The notes under the pieces were generated by a model. That model had not been told where the DNA came from, made no database searches, and saw nothing but the letters and a program-made list of their open reading frames with translations. Positions 21,804 to 33,445 of a stretch of 64,000 nt of DNA are shown here, one piece after another. Numbering within the stretch: the first letter of the stretch is position 1; each line of letters starts with the position of its first letter. The DNA comes from Oehlia diaphana (Eukaryota > Glomeromycota > Glomeromycetes > Glomerales > Glomeraceae), in NCBI GenBank assembly GCA_003833135.1, contig QZLH01000517.1:8134-72133 (forward strand), given 5' to 3'. Made by a program: the position numbers and the translations under genes.

Positions 21804-23306
21804 TTTTAGGACAAAAAGTATTTATTTCTTTTGCATATTAATTAATTAATAAATTATATCAACACCTTTAATTTTATGCATTTAATGAACAGAAACCAAA
21901 AAACTAAGGGTGTAGAATAGGCAAATATTCAAGCTGTCATTAATGCAAATGGTAAAATGTTTTTGTGATCTGAGAATAAATTCTATAATGCAGTTGGAGA
22001 ATAGTGCATTACATACTGCAATAGATAATTACTTGAATTTTTATTAACAAAAATTTATTTATATATGTATCTTGTATTAAATTTGGTTGATTATTCATGG
22101 TCTGTATCACCAGTAATTGGTAAAACTATACCGAGATCTCGTTGATGTTAATTATATGTTAGTAGTTTTGGTAAGCATTAAAATGCATATACATAGTCGT
22201 ATATATATATATACAGGCTGGTACTAGATCAGGAAATTTGTTCATTTTGAATATACAGTAAAAGATCGTACCCCTCCTGATGCAAAATCACCTACTCCAC
22301 CAAAAGATCCGATTAAAGATCCGAAAACACTTACATACTTTTTTAGTAAATTACTTATGTTCTTGGTACAAGTCTTTTAAATATTATAAGAAAACACTAG
22401 GAAATATTTCAACTTGTCGAATTATGGTTAGTTGGAAAATATATATTCCGGTAAACGGATTAGTATGCTGATAGACCGGTAGAAAATAATTATAATTTTT
22501 ATTAATCAGGTTTAAACTAATGAATATAAAGAATAGTACATCTATTATTTGGGGCTATTAATTTTATCAATGACATTTTATTATTTAGACGATCATATAA
22601 AGTAGATTTAGTAGATTTGTAGCACGGCACACTCAATCTGTATCGATCATCATAGAAAATTTCTTTATGAAGATGTATTGTGTTATTTTTCTTTGGTAAT
22701 CAAACAATCTTAGATTATTGTCATTTCCAATGGGCTTATTTAAAAAGCCTTCCTAATTTGTAATAATATTATTTTATTTTACGATCTTTATTTTTCAGTA
22801 AATTTTTTTTTTTTTTTATTTATATAAATAAATCTTGTAAAATTTGATTTTTATTTTGTTTTCGTTACAATTTTCATCCTTATTCAAAAATGCTTATCAT
22901 TTTACGTTTCTATTCAGTTATCGTTCAAGAAAAACTTAGGTTTTAAGTGATAATTATATCTGATTTCATTTCTTCCAAAAAAAAAAAAATGTATGCTGCG
23001 CCACGCCCTTCAAAAAAAGGGTTAATCGATTGATATTCTCATGATGAAGAAAAATAAACAAAAAGCAAAAGCGTTTATTTATTGATTATCAAATTGCATG
23101 CATATTTGTGATGATGATTATGATGATTATGATCACAAATTTACGCCCAGCGCAAGCAAAAATTTCTTCTGATATTTCTGATATTGATGATATTGATATT
23201 TCTGATATAATTTTATATAAATAATCCGATGAAACGTAAAACTATTAAAATATGAGAATATTTTCTCTTTACATATATTTATATTACATTGTATATAAAA
23301 TAAATT
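21804..23306. other. Intergenic region with simple repeats
   Basis: No gene is supported. A TA repeat lies at about 22199-22215. A coding-like plus-strand run of about 40 codons at 22261-22379, with PPKDPIKDPKTLTYFF, has no visible start and may be a relic. Imperfect TGATATT/GATGATATT microsatellites occupy about 23108-23210. Confidence 0.4.
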
Positions 23307-23501
23307 ATGGAGAAAACTATTTTTACTACTTCAATAAATCATTATATACAAGAAAGAAGGTCTAGAAGGTCCAGAAGAATACGGATTTTTAGGAATAGGC
23401 CCCCAATTTTAACAACAAATTTTACATTAACAGGACTATCTGCACAAAATACAAATAATTTATTCGCAAATCAGTTTTTTAACGGTTCTCCTTTTCGTTA
23501 A
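23307..23501 (+). CDS. Small arginine-rich hypothetical protein (64 aa)
   Basis: The ORF starts at ATG 23307. It contains an arginine cluster (ERRSRRSRRIRIFRNRPP) followed by an Asn/Thr/Phe-rich end. It is more GC-rich than its flanks, and a TATATAAAATAAA-like stretch lies about 15 bp upstream. There is no signal peptide and no domain. It could be a lineage-specific gene, a first exon or chance. Confidence 0.3.
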   Translation: MEKTIFTTSINHYIQERRSRRSRRIRIFRNRPPILTTNFTLTGLSAQNTNNLFANQFFNGSPFR

Positions 23502-25251
23502 AATTATCAGGTATATATATTCAAAAAATGTGTAGTTTATTACTAATATTATTATTACATAATTAAACGCAATATTTCTGGTTTTTTTTTTTAGATGTAT
23601 ACAAATAACGAATTGGGAAAATTTTTATTTCTTACGGTTTAAAAAAGCGTAAAATCATTGATAAATCCGCATTCCATAAAGAAGATTCGGCCATAAAGAA
23701 AATTCGGCCATAAAAAAGATTAATCAGACTTGACTGTTTAATTTAAAAAACTGAGTAAAAATCGAAGGAATTTATCAATAGTAGATAAAACACTTCCCTA
23801 TAAATATCAGTTTTTATTAAAAAAATTGATGAACAAAAAGAAAAATTATTTTTTTTTAAATTTTTCTAATGTTTATTTAATAATATTATAATCCTTGTTC
23901 TAAATCATTCAAAATTTCAAATTATTTATTTATACATAAAAAAATTAGTATAAAATCATTTACTATTTATTTAATTTCTCAAATCTCCATCATTGTAATA
24001 GTGAAATACTATAAAAATTATTACACAAATTACAAATGATGAACGAGGGATTTTGTTTAGAGTAATTTACAATATAAGATCGACATATTTAATCCAAATT
24101 TTGACATTTTATCAAATGAAATTACAATGTAAATAAATATGCAAGGCATTTTCCATTGATTATCGTGAAAATCTCCTTTTTGTAGTAAATATCAACAAAT
24201 TATGTAATATCTTCATTTTTGTACTATTAAAAATTACCTAATTTCCGGTGTTATGCACTTATCTGATATCCCGTTCATTTTTCAGGAAATTACTAAAGGT
24301 GGGGAATGTTGAACGTTTAACTTAAAACAGCTTGTACAACAAGGATGACTGTTCGTGTAACATTATCTCAACAATAGTCATAATTTGTTTTGCTATTCTT
24401 ACAATCTTCATTTCACCCATAGTATTTAATGTTTATCGTGGAAAATTTTCTATCACGGGATACATATCACGTGATCAATGATGACGAACTCAAATTGGTT
24501 GTAAATGAAGCATCATATAATCTAATCATTATGTTATCCTTTTTCCCGTGAATGATTATTAATTAAGGAGGAAAGTGATTTCCTTTTCAAATTTTTGTTG
24601 TGTTTTTTTTCGTGATAAGAAAATAAATTTTCATATAGAGTCAACCTTATCTTATACATTAAAATACATTTAAATAAACTTTATTTTGGCTAATTAATTA
24701 ATTAATTTGAGATCAATATAAACAAATAAGTATTACAAAATTACTTTTTTTAGTTTAAGCTCAGTCACTTGTGTTCTAGAAGTTCTTACAGGAATGATAA
24801 CATTTACAATGATACATTTTACAAACTCCATTGATGAATCCTAAATTGAACAGAGAAAAAAAAAGAGAAATTACCGAGAATTAATTCTTCAACTAACCCT
24901 ATATTGGAAATTAATTACTATAATATGTGTATATCATGTGTTTATTTTATCAATCTAATCAAAGATATGACACATCATTTATACATGTTTGATTCATTTC
25001 CAATTTTGGAATATATCACATGTTTTGGAATATTTGTTTATTATTGTTTAAACATCTTATCTAAAATTTAAAATTTTTTAATACCAGTTAACCATTTATG
25101 CTATATACAATCATTGATTTGATCTACGTATACGTGTAAACCAATTTTTTTTTTTCCAGTTCGAAACCGGTCCTCATTTTTATATAAATATAAAGTTTTT
25201 CATAAATTTCAAAAAAAAAAAAAAAAAAAAAAATTATTTTTTTTTTTTTTT
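23502..25251. other. Gene-free AT-rich region up to the assembly gap
   Basis: No gene is supported. The word CATAAAGAAGATTCGGC and two near copies lie in tandem at about 23676-23720. The region ends in a long A-run followed by a T-run just before the N block. Confidence 0.45.
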
Positions 25252-25665
25252 NNNNNNNNNNNNNNNNNNNNNNNNNNNNNNNNNNNNNNNNNNNNNNNNN
25301 NNNNNNNNNNNNNNNNNNNNNNNNNNNNNNNNNNNNNNNNNNNNNNNNNNNNNNNNNNNNNNNNNNNNNNNNNNNNNNNNNNNNNNNNNNNNNNNNNNNN
25401 NNNNNNNNNNNNNNNNNNNNNNNNNNNNNNNNNNNNNNNNNNNNNNNNNNNNNNNNNNNNNNNNNNNNNNNNNNNNNNNNNNNNNNNNNNNNNNNNNNNN
25501 NNNNNNNNNNNNNNNNNNNNNNNNNNNNNNNNNNNNNNNNNNNNNNNNNNNNNNNNNNNNNNNNNNNNNNNNNNNNNNNNNNNNNNNNNNNNNNNNNNNN
25601 NNNNNNNNNNNNNNNNNNNNNNNNNNNNNNNNNNNNNNNNNNNNNNNNNNNNNNNNNNNNNNNNN
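25252..25665. other. Assembly gap (414 N)
   Basis: A run of N of unknown true length. The left edge is a T-run after an A-run; the right edge begins abruptly inside a sequence also present at 60.8 kb. Confidence 0.99.
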
Positions 25666-25791
25666 TCTTATCTAAAAATTCTTGATACATTTTTAGTATC
25701 GAAAGAAATTGGTTAACGCATAAAAAAATCGAAAAAAAATATATCGAGGAAATACATCGTGAATTTATTTTTTTTTTTTTTAAAAAAAAAA
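25666..25791 (-). repeat. Near-exact copy of the OPI3 start and promoter
   Basis: Bases 25666-25768 match 60798-60900 without a difference, and the match extends through a T14A10 tract (T15A11 in the other copy). In the minus direction the segment holds an ATG at 25690 and the first codons (MYQEFLDK) of the OPI3 reading frame, then runs into the gap. The rest of OPI3 is not seen here. Either the promoter was recently duplicated or the contig edge is misassembled. Confidence 0.85.
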
Positions 25792-25799
25792 TTTTTTTA

Positions 25800-25830
<31 letters not shown>

Positions 25831-25862
25831 TTATTTTTCTGTTTATTTTAACTTTATAAATT

Positions 25863-27398
25863 ATGAAAACTAAACTTCAAAATTTGAATATTCGTTGGTT
25901 TGGTCAAGCAAAGTTAAACCGTTCCTTTGTACAAATTCGTCCTAATTCTACTCAATCCACACAAACAACTTCTCCTGAATCAATTCAATTCTTACCTACT
26001 TTATCATCATCACATCTTATACCCTTTCTACCTTCCTATTCCTCTTCTAACTCCCCTTCAACAGTAACGACAACAACAACAACATCATCATCATCACCTC
26101 CAATAAAACCAATCGGACAATATCGAGCATATTCTCCACAACATTTTTATAATAATCGAGTTCTTGAAAAATATGCTTATCAATCAGTAAATACTGTTAC
26201 ATTAAGACAACTTATTGTATTCGGTCGTAATATTACAAAAGATAGGTTAATAAAAAGTGGTAATTATGTTAGATCAGAATTACCTATTAGATTGGCTCAT
26301 AGAATAAGAGATTTTCAAAGTTTACCTTTTATAATAGGTACAAACCCACATATTGCTATGGTATATGAATTATATTGGTTAGCATTTGAAAAATTAAGAA
26401 AAATTCCTATAATAAAAGATATGGATGAAAATGATGAATTTTGTAATACTCTTAAAGGTTTATTAAAAGAACATTTGGTTGTTATTCCTCAATTATCTAT
26501 GGGAATATCAGAATGTTCTAATCATTTACCTCCTGATCAACTTGATAAATTTATGAGTATTATGTTAAGATCAAGAATTTCTAGAAGAGTTTTAGCTGAA
26601 CAACAAATTACTCTTACTGAAAATTGGAATGATCATGGTTATATTTATGGAGCGGATGGTATTGGTGATAATATAAATATTGGTATTGTTTCAACTCAAT
26701 GTAATTCTAATGATATTGTTGAAAAATGTGCTCATATGACAAGAAATTTATGTAGAACAATATATAAAGTTGAACCTCCTGAAGTAATTGTGGATAATCA
26801 AGTGAATACTACTTTTGTTTATATACCTGATCATATAGAATATATTCTTTATGAATTATTACATAATTCTATACGTAGTGTTATTGAAAAACATTCTCCT
26901 TCTTTAAAAGATATTTCTATTTCACATGAAATATTACAACAATTACTTCAAGATCAAAATTCTCCAAAATCTCCAAAATCTCTTAATTATAACTCTTTAT
27001 TAAATAATAAAAATTTTTCTTCTTCTTCATCATCTCAGTATCCTCCAATTTTAGTAACAATTTGTTCAAGTCCTACAGATATATATTTTAGAATATCAGA
27101 TCAAGGAGGTGGAATTCCTGATGATATTTATTCTAATATATGGTCATTTGCTTCTTCAACTAGTTCAAATAAAAAATTTAAAAATTTTATTCAAGTACCT
27201 CAGATGGCCGCTACTGTACAAGAATATGAACAATTAATTATTTCTCCTACTTTAAATTTAGGAATAGGTTTACCTATGAGTAAAGTTTATGTTGAATATT
27301 GGGGTGGTGGTATAAATTTATTTACTATGGATGGTTATGGTACTGACGCTTACGTTAAAATATCTCGACTTGGTAACAAAGAAGAAAACTTAGAATAA
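25863..27398 (+). CDS. Mitochondrial alpha-ketoacid dehydrogenase kinase (PDK/BCKDK family)
   Basis: This kinase family phosphorylates the E1 subunit of pyruvate or branched-chain ketoacid dehydrogenase in the mitochondrial matrix and inactivates it. The gene is a single exon of 511 codons with a Ser/Thr-rich, poorly conserved N-terminus (targeting region and linker to about residue 90). The helical domain contains TLRQLIVFG and ELPIRLAHRI. The GHKL ATPase domain has the N-box ELLHNSIRS (Glu331, Asn335), G1 box DQGGGIP (Asp413) and G2 box GIGLPMSK (near 467). As in the family, there is no phospho-acceptor His kinase core. Which E1 it acts on cannot be decided from sequence; overall pattern resembles yeast Pkp proteins. 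Confidence 0.9.
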   Translation: MKTKLQNLNIRWFGQAKLNRSFVQIRPNSTQSTQTTSPESIQFLPTLSSSHLIPFLPSYSSSNSPSTVTTTTTTSSSSPPIKPIGQYRAYSPQHFYNNRVLEKYAYQSVNTVTLRQLIVFGRNITKDRLIKSGNYVRSELPIRLAHRIRDFQSLPFIIGTNPHIAMVYELYWLAFEKLRKIPIIKDMDENDEFCNTLKGLLKEHLVVIPQLSMGISECSNHLPPDQLDKFMSIMLRSRISRRVLAEQQITLTENWNDHGYIYGADGIGDNINIGIVSTQCNSNDIVEKCAHMTRNLCRTIYKVEPPEVIVDNQVNTTFVYIPDHIEYILYELLHNSIRSVIEKHSPSLKDISISHEILQQLLQDQNSPKSPKSLNYNSLLNNKNFSSSSSSQYPPILVTICSSPTDIYFRISDQGGGIPDDIYSNIWSFASSTSSNKKFKNFIQVPQMAATVQEYEQLIISPTLNLGIGLPMSKVYVEYWGGGINLFTMDGYGTDAYVKISRLGNKEENLE

Positions 27399-27626
27399 AT
27401 AAATTAATACTTTATTTATAAGTACTATAAAATATTTTACTACTAATATGAACAAAGTACAAAAAAAAATAATTTATTTATTTTAGTTAATATATTATGC
27501 ATTAATTTAACATAAAACAAAAAATAAAGTTTTTTTTTTAATATTTCTTATGATAATTTCATATTCCTAATTTCAACCATTTAAACGTGTATAAATTATT
27601 AATAATTCTCGATTATCTATCTACAC

Positions 27627-30600
27627 TCACATTTCCATCTCAATTTCTTCATTACTATTTTTCTCTACTTGAATTCCTACTTTTTTAACATTCAAAGGTG
27701 ATTTTGCAACTGTTCCATCTAATCCCCCTTTCCAAAGTGTAGTTGTATTCCATTTAGGAAATATACGTTTATATAAATTCATCATTACAGTATCTTGTTG
27801 CATAATAGGTGAATCGAATACACATTTCATATATCCATGTGTACCTAAACTTTCCCTTATATGTCCAATACGTCCATATTTGGTCGTTAATTGTACAGGT
27901 TTAAACCATAACACATCCTCTATATAATTGATATTTATCGTGATTAAAATATATTTTCAGTTAAAATTGGGACCAAAATTCGTTATGTCACTTACCAGGA
28001 TTGAAAAACATATATCGAATAACTGCAGACTTTTTATGAATTTTGTATGGATGTCCTGTAAGAATAATTCGTTTAGCGATTATTCTCTTTGGATCTGAAC
28101 TCAGAAAGCTTCCTGTAGCTACGAGAATTGGAGCTATTATTTAGAAAAGAGTGAAAAAAAAAAATAATTTTAGATATTTCAAAGAAAAATGGAAAAAAAA
28201 TTAAACAATAATTGATATAAATTTTAATTTTAACCATTAACATCTCCATTATCTTTAAAAAGCATAATAGGTGAATGTCCGAATTGAATTGGTCCATATA
28301 TTGATGCAACGCAAGTTACTCCGGGATTTAAAAATCTTTCAAATTTATGAACATTATTTGTTCCTTTCCCTTGTGTATTTTGTGAATATATTGGACTTGC
28401 TAAATATCTACGAAATCCACAACATAATATAAGTGGATCCTAAAATTATTATACATATTTAGACTTAAATGATTCGTTTAAAATATAATATTGAAAATTT
28501 CAAGGTTTATAAATTACTTTTGATCTAATTGGTTCATTGTAGTCACTATTTCTTGTAACAACAAAATTCATTACTGAAGTTTTGTGTTCGTTTTCCAATA
28601 ATCCGAATATAGTGAATGGCCGAGATGGATCATAAGAATCTAAAAAAAAAAAAAAATTTATTATTACTATTTCTTTTTTAAAAATTATTCTCGCAAAGTT
28701 TACCTGGCACTTCCTTTGGAACGTTGAGTATATGCAATGTTATGCGTGCTCCCTATTTAATATTAATAATCAATTACTGTACTATCATAATAATAAATTA
28801 ATCATTGAATACTAACTTTAATCCCACATCCACCTACGCCAGCATCATTAATAACTCTATGTTTTGTCTTCTGATAGTTCTCAAATTGGAAAATACGCGC
28901 ATAATCAATTGGTAAATTTTCCATCGGATCCCATGGCGAAGTACGAAAACTTTGCAAGCCTCGATATCTTTGAAATCGAGTACGAGCAGCAATATCTAAA
29001 GGTGTATCTACTTCATCAGGAAACTCAAGATCATCCCGATTTTGTTTCTCACGATTAGCCAAGTAATCTTTTAATCTATTAGAAGATTGGTTTGAAATGT
29101 AAGAAAGACATCATACCAAAACATCAGAGATATATTTAAAATTTAAATTAAAATTTACTGTTTAGCCTCTTCTTCTGGATCCAACTTAGGATCATTTAAA
29201 GTAGACGTTCTTGTCTCGACTTCAATTTCTTCATATTCTTCTTCATTTTCATTGTCAATTTCTTCTTCAGCTGATAGTTTCCCCACGTCATTTTCAAAAG
29301 TCATATTAATATCACCATCTTCGTCGGTATAATCTTCGTCGTCATTATCGGATCCAGAATCTACGATCCATGCTGCTTGATAAGTTGATGTTCCTTTCGG
29401 TACACGTTTCACAGTCTTTTTTGGTGTTGTTTCTAGTATATTATCTGATCGCATTTATTCAAAATGTGTAATTAATTATTTGAATATTAGAAAATATAAT
29501 ATAAAACTTATTTCACCTTCAATTCCTGCCATTTCTTCTTCAGTTGGCCATGTTTGTTCATTTTCCATAAAATTTGGCTCATTCTCCGATATAAGCGTAT
29601 CCTACGCCAATTGCATGTAGTCAATTACGTGTGATATGATTAATAAAATACATGATCATTAAACATACTAAATTACTAACAAACCTGTAGTTCAGGATCA
29701 GCTACATGCAAAACTTGAATCTTTTCTTCCTATAAGATAATACTATTTTTAACTATCAAGTTCTAAATTATAAATGCATTAAAGATATGAAAGTTGATAT
29801 TACTGAATCTTTATCGTCATCGCCTTTCCTAGAAGCAGTAATCTAATAAAATGATTTTACGCGTTAAAATAAACGGCGTAAAAGACGCAATATTAGATGG
29901 TAAGTTTCGAACCTGATTCAATTGAAAATCTCCAAAATTTTGCAAATGTACCAACCGATTTGCAGAAAATGGTACACCTCTAGAATATCCTGTAACTTTA
30001 AGAGTTCCAAAATTCTATTTAAAATAAAATCACATTTTCTTATCTTTGATACAAAAAAAAGTAAAATAGGTAATTGAAGTATTTACTTCATCATTTGCCT
30101 CATATACTAATTCTTCAGCCAACATATACGGACGAATGTCTCTCCACAAAATTGGTTTAGGACGTTGAGTGCAAATTGTTCTTAATACATTAAGTGCATC
30201 CTAAATTGAAATTTGTTTATTTAAAGATTTAAATTATATATATTGTATTGGTTAAAATAATTACTTGAATTTGATCGACCGAATGAATTTTTTCTTCATC
30301 GGGAAAGAAGTATCTCATATAACTAAGTAATGATTTCTTAACATCATTACGCTTCTTTTGTGGAATTTTTTCCATGTGCTAATTAAGAATTTGTACAAAT
30401 CAATTAATTAAAATTTTCATATCAAGATTTTAAACACAAAAAATGTTGAACTAACCATAGCAGTAGTTATAACAGTAGGTAATCCTTGAGATTGCATAGC
30501 TTTTAGACATAATTCACCAAAATGATCAACTTCAACTTCAGCTGATACGACAAATAATACATAATCTGCAATTTTACAGGCATCTAAAATATCAACAAAA

Positions 30601-31307
30601 TTCCTTTCAAGAAGAACGAATTGAATTTTTTGTTTGAACCTCTCAGCACTATAATTAAATAGTCTATTAGATATATTTTTTTTAGTAAAGGTAATTTACA
30701 ATATTATATACTTTAATTGAGCAACGCCTTTTAAAATTGGTGGATCTTGTACACCAATACTGCTATAAATAGACTTTACAGCACTGTAAGAATTTACATC
30801 GGTGCATAATGGAATCACGGCCTATAAGGAAAGAAATTAATTTTCTTTAACAATGTAATTTTTATTTTATAATCATGTAATTATTTTACTTCGCATGATT
30901 GAATCAAATCGAAAATAATGACTAATACATCACTTTGAAAATTTTATTCATACCACAATTTTAGGAGTTCCATGTCTTCCCTCGAAAAACCTATTCTCTT
31001 TTAATACTTCTTCTCTCTTCTTTTGTTGTTCCAACTTTGCCGCATTACGTCTATCAACCCTCGTAATTGAGCGTAGATTTGCGCTCGAATGCTTTATAGG
31101 TTTTCTGTTAGTTTTACCTAATGAGAAAAAAATTTGAAATGAATACTAGTAATTTCGAATGTTTTACTATTAAAAAGCAAAAAAAAAAAATCGTTAACCT
31201 TTTGTTTTATCTCTGATGGTTCCTTTGGTTGCATGTTTTGACTTAAATGGCTTATTGGATTGTTTTAACGAGCCAGCTCTATGACGAAATGGTTTTTCGG
31301 TAGGCAT
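27627..31307 (-). CDS. TSR1: Ribosome assembly factor Tsr1
   Basis: A GTPase-fold protein without GTPase activity that binds late pre-40S particles and blocks premature subunit joining. About 17 short exons can be followed. The start is ATG 31307 ([16 protein letters not shown], basic N-terminus as in the family). Central exons give [14 protein letters not shown] and [20 protein letters not shown], then [15 protein letters not shown], then an acidic insert (29155-29440), then the strongly conserved [19 protein letters not shown] and [13 protein letters not shown]. Late exons hold [49 protein letters not shown] and WFKPVQL. The stop is at 27627. It is paired head-to-head with a mitochondrial carrier gene. 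Confidence 0.93.
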
Positions 31308-31629
31308 TTTAACAATATTAAATTCTATACGAATATTAGATCAAGAAAAAATTTTTTTTTTTGATAATCACCAATAACGTTTTTTGCTGGGTACTCATCA
31401 CTGATCGGGTTACACTGTCAGACCCAAATTAAAGTAATGAACTGGTCTTTCATTATTTACAGAGGAAACTTGAACAAATTACGAATGTTTCACCACTTTA
31501 TCAAGATCGAACAATACTTTGCCTCAAATAGGATAAATATCGTGTCATTCATGTGCGAAATTTTATCGAAAAAATTTTCTATAAATTGTAAAATTAATTT
31601 GTATTTGGAATTCAAAGACACTTTAAGCA
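31308..31629. promoter_or_regulatory. Divergent promoter of TSR1 and the mitochondrial carrier
   Basis: 322 bp between opposing start codons. A 66-codon frame at 31437-31637 overlaps the carrier start and is not considered a gene. No clear TATA box. Confidence 0.4.
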
Positions 31630-33147
31630 ATGACTGAAATTTCACCCGCTCCACCTGTTTCACCAAAGAAAGGTGGTTGGGAAGACTTTGTTGCCGGCAA
31701 GTAGGTATAATGCTTTTAAAGAGAATCCGTACTTCGTACGTTAGCTATTTTTTTTTAATAAAATGAATTCAATAATTGTTTTAGTTTTGCCGGAATGGTA
31801 TGTAATTCTCATAAGTATAATGAAAAGACACGTTCAATTTAAGCTTATTCGCTTTGAATTGGGAAAATATAGGCACAAGTTTTTGTTGGGCAGCCTTTGG
31901 ATACGATTAAGGTACAATTGCAAGAAGGAACTTCATATTATATTTTTCTGTAAGAATTTATAAAATAATGTTTCGACACATAGGTTCGACTTCAGGTAGA
32001 ACCAAGATTCAAAGGACCCATGGATTGTTTAATACAAACCGTAAAAAATGAAGGCTTTTTTGCCCTATATAAAGGTTGTTAAAGCAGTAAAATTACGCGC
32101 ATTGAAAGAAATATTTAATCTTATATGAGAAAAAAATCATATTTATTAGGAATGGCTAGTCCGCTGGTCGGCATAGGCGCTGTAAATGCTTTATTATTCG
32201 CAGCATATTCGCGGTTAAAAGCTATCCTAGCCACGTTTCCTAATGAGCAATTGGCTCTTTATAAGATAGCAATCGCCGGTGCTGGCGCAGGTATGAAATT
32301 CTTTATTGAATTATATAATCTTGTAACTTGTAATGTGCGCTAATCCAAAATAGGAGCAATCAACAGTGTGCTTTCATCACCCGTCGAATTGCTCAAAATT
32401 AAAATGCAGGCGCAGTATGGAAGGTCTAAAGCGACAGCCGGACTTATTTATAAGGGACCTATTGACTGTTCAAAACATTTGATAAGAGAATTTGGTATTC
32501 GTAACGGGTTATATCGTGGATTTTGGGCAACTGTTGCACGCGAAATACCTGCATATGCTGGATTTTATTCTGGATTTGAATTTGCTAAAAGGAAATTAAC
32601 TTTAGAAGGAAATAGTCCTGATAGTTTACCTCCAAGTAAATTGATGCTTGCTGGCTCTTTTGGAGGGCTTTCCTATTGGCTATGCTGTTATCCTTTCGAC
32701 GTTGTTAAATCTAAAGTGAGATATATTTTACATATAATTATTTGTTATAGTTGATATGGCATATTATTGACAATTTAAATTTGTAGGTCCAGAATCAGAA
32801 AAACCCACCCAAAGGAATTTTTTATGTATTCACAACCATAAGTTCAATATATAAAAATGGGGGCGCGGCAGCATTAACGCGAGGAATTACTCCCACAAGT
32901 GAGTATATAATTCAATAAATCATTTTTTCTTTCTAGATATAATTATAATTTTTTTTTTTTTTTAAAAACAAAAACCTGTTTAATAAGTTTTGAGAAGGTA
33001 CGTAATAATTTAATAATATCAACCTTTTCTTAACATTTCGACGTTTTGGGTACTATTATTGTTTATATTTCATTTCATAGTTTACCAGCGGCAGGTTCAA
33101 CGTTTACGATATATGAACTAACAATGAGAATGCTCGAAAAAATTTAA
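31630..33147 (+). CDS. Mitochondrial carrier family (SLC25) transporter with micro-exons
   Basis: Nine exons (31630-31700, 31785-31797, 31873-31911, 31984-32074, 32150-32290, 32354-32715, 32787-32898, 32988-32997, 33081-33147) join to 301 codons, the standard carrier length. The three PxDxxK/R-type signatures are PLDTIK, PVELLK and PFDVVK, one at the end of the first helix of each repeat. After the first signature come [15 protein letters not shown] and [25 protein letters not shown] resembles the carnitine/acylcarnitine and basic amino-acid branch. The 13-nt and 10-nt exons restore conserved residues (NFAGM and [12 protein letters not shown]) and keep the frame, which supports them. Substrate is not determined. 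It sits in the inner membrane. Confidence 0.9.
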
Positions 33148-33445
33148 ATATTTGGAGAATCATATAAACATTCAAGTAATATTTTGATAAAATCTATATA
33201 TTTTGATTTAATGATAATGCAAAAAGAAGCTCTCTTTTTAAAAAATTTATAATTTTTTTTTTTTTAAAAAAAAAATAAAACCATTATTTTCTTTTAATAA
33301 AGATATCTCTATTTTTTCGAGAAGTTATTTTTCTAAATGCGTTTACTGTACACAGTTACACGTGTACTACGTGGGAAATCGTTTAAATTCGAAAATCGAA
33401 AGTCAATCGAATTGCTTTAATTGAATACTTTATTAATCCACCTTT
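33148..33445. promoter_or_regulatory. SEC5 upstream region with a T13A10 tract
   Basis: A T-run (33253-33265) directly followed by an A-run (33266-33275) lies about 170 bp upstream of the SEC5 start; otherwise nothing is recognised. Confidence 0.4.

Noticed and set aside
23108..23210. CRISPR-like regular repeats
   Set aside because: The units are short, imperfect and adjacent without spacers; a microsatellite in a eukaryotic genome.
25124..25690. 188-codon minus-strand open frame
   Set aside because: It is open only because it crosses 414 N and homopolymer runs; only the first codons are real and they are the copied OPI3 start.
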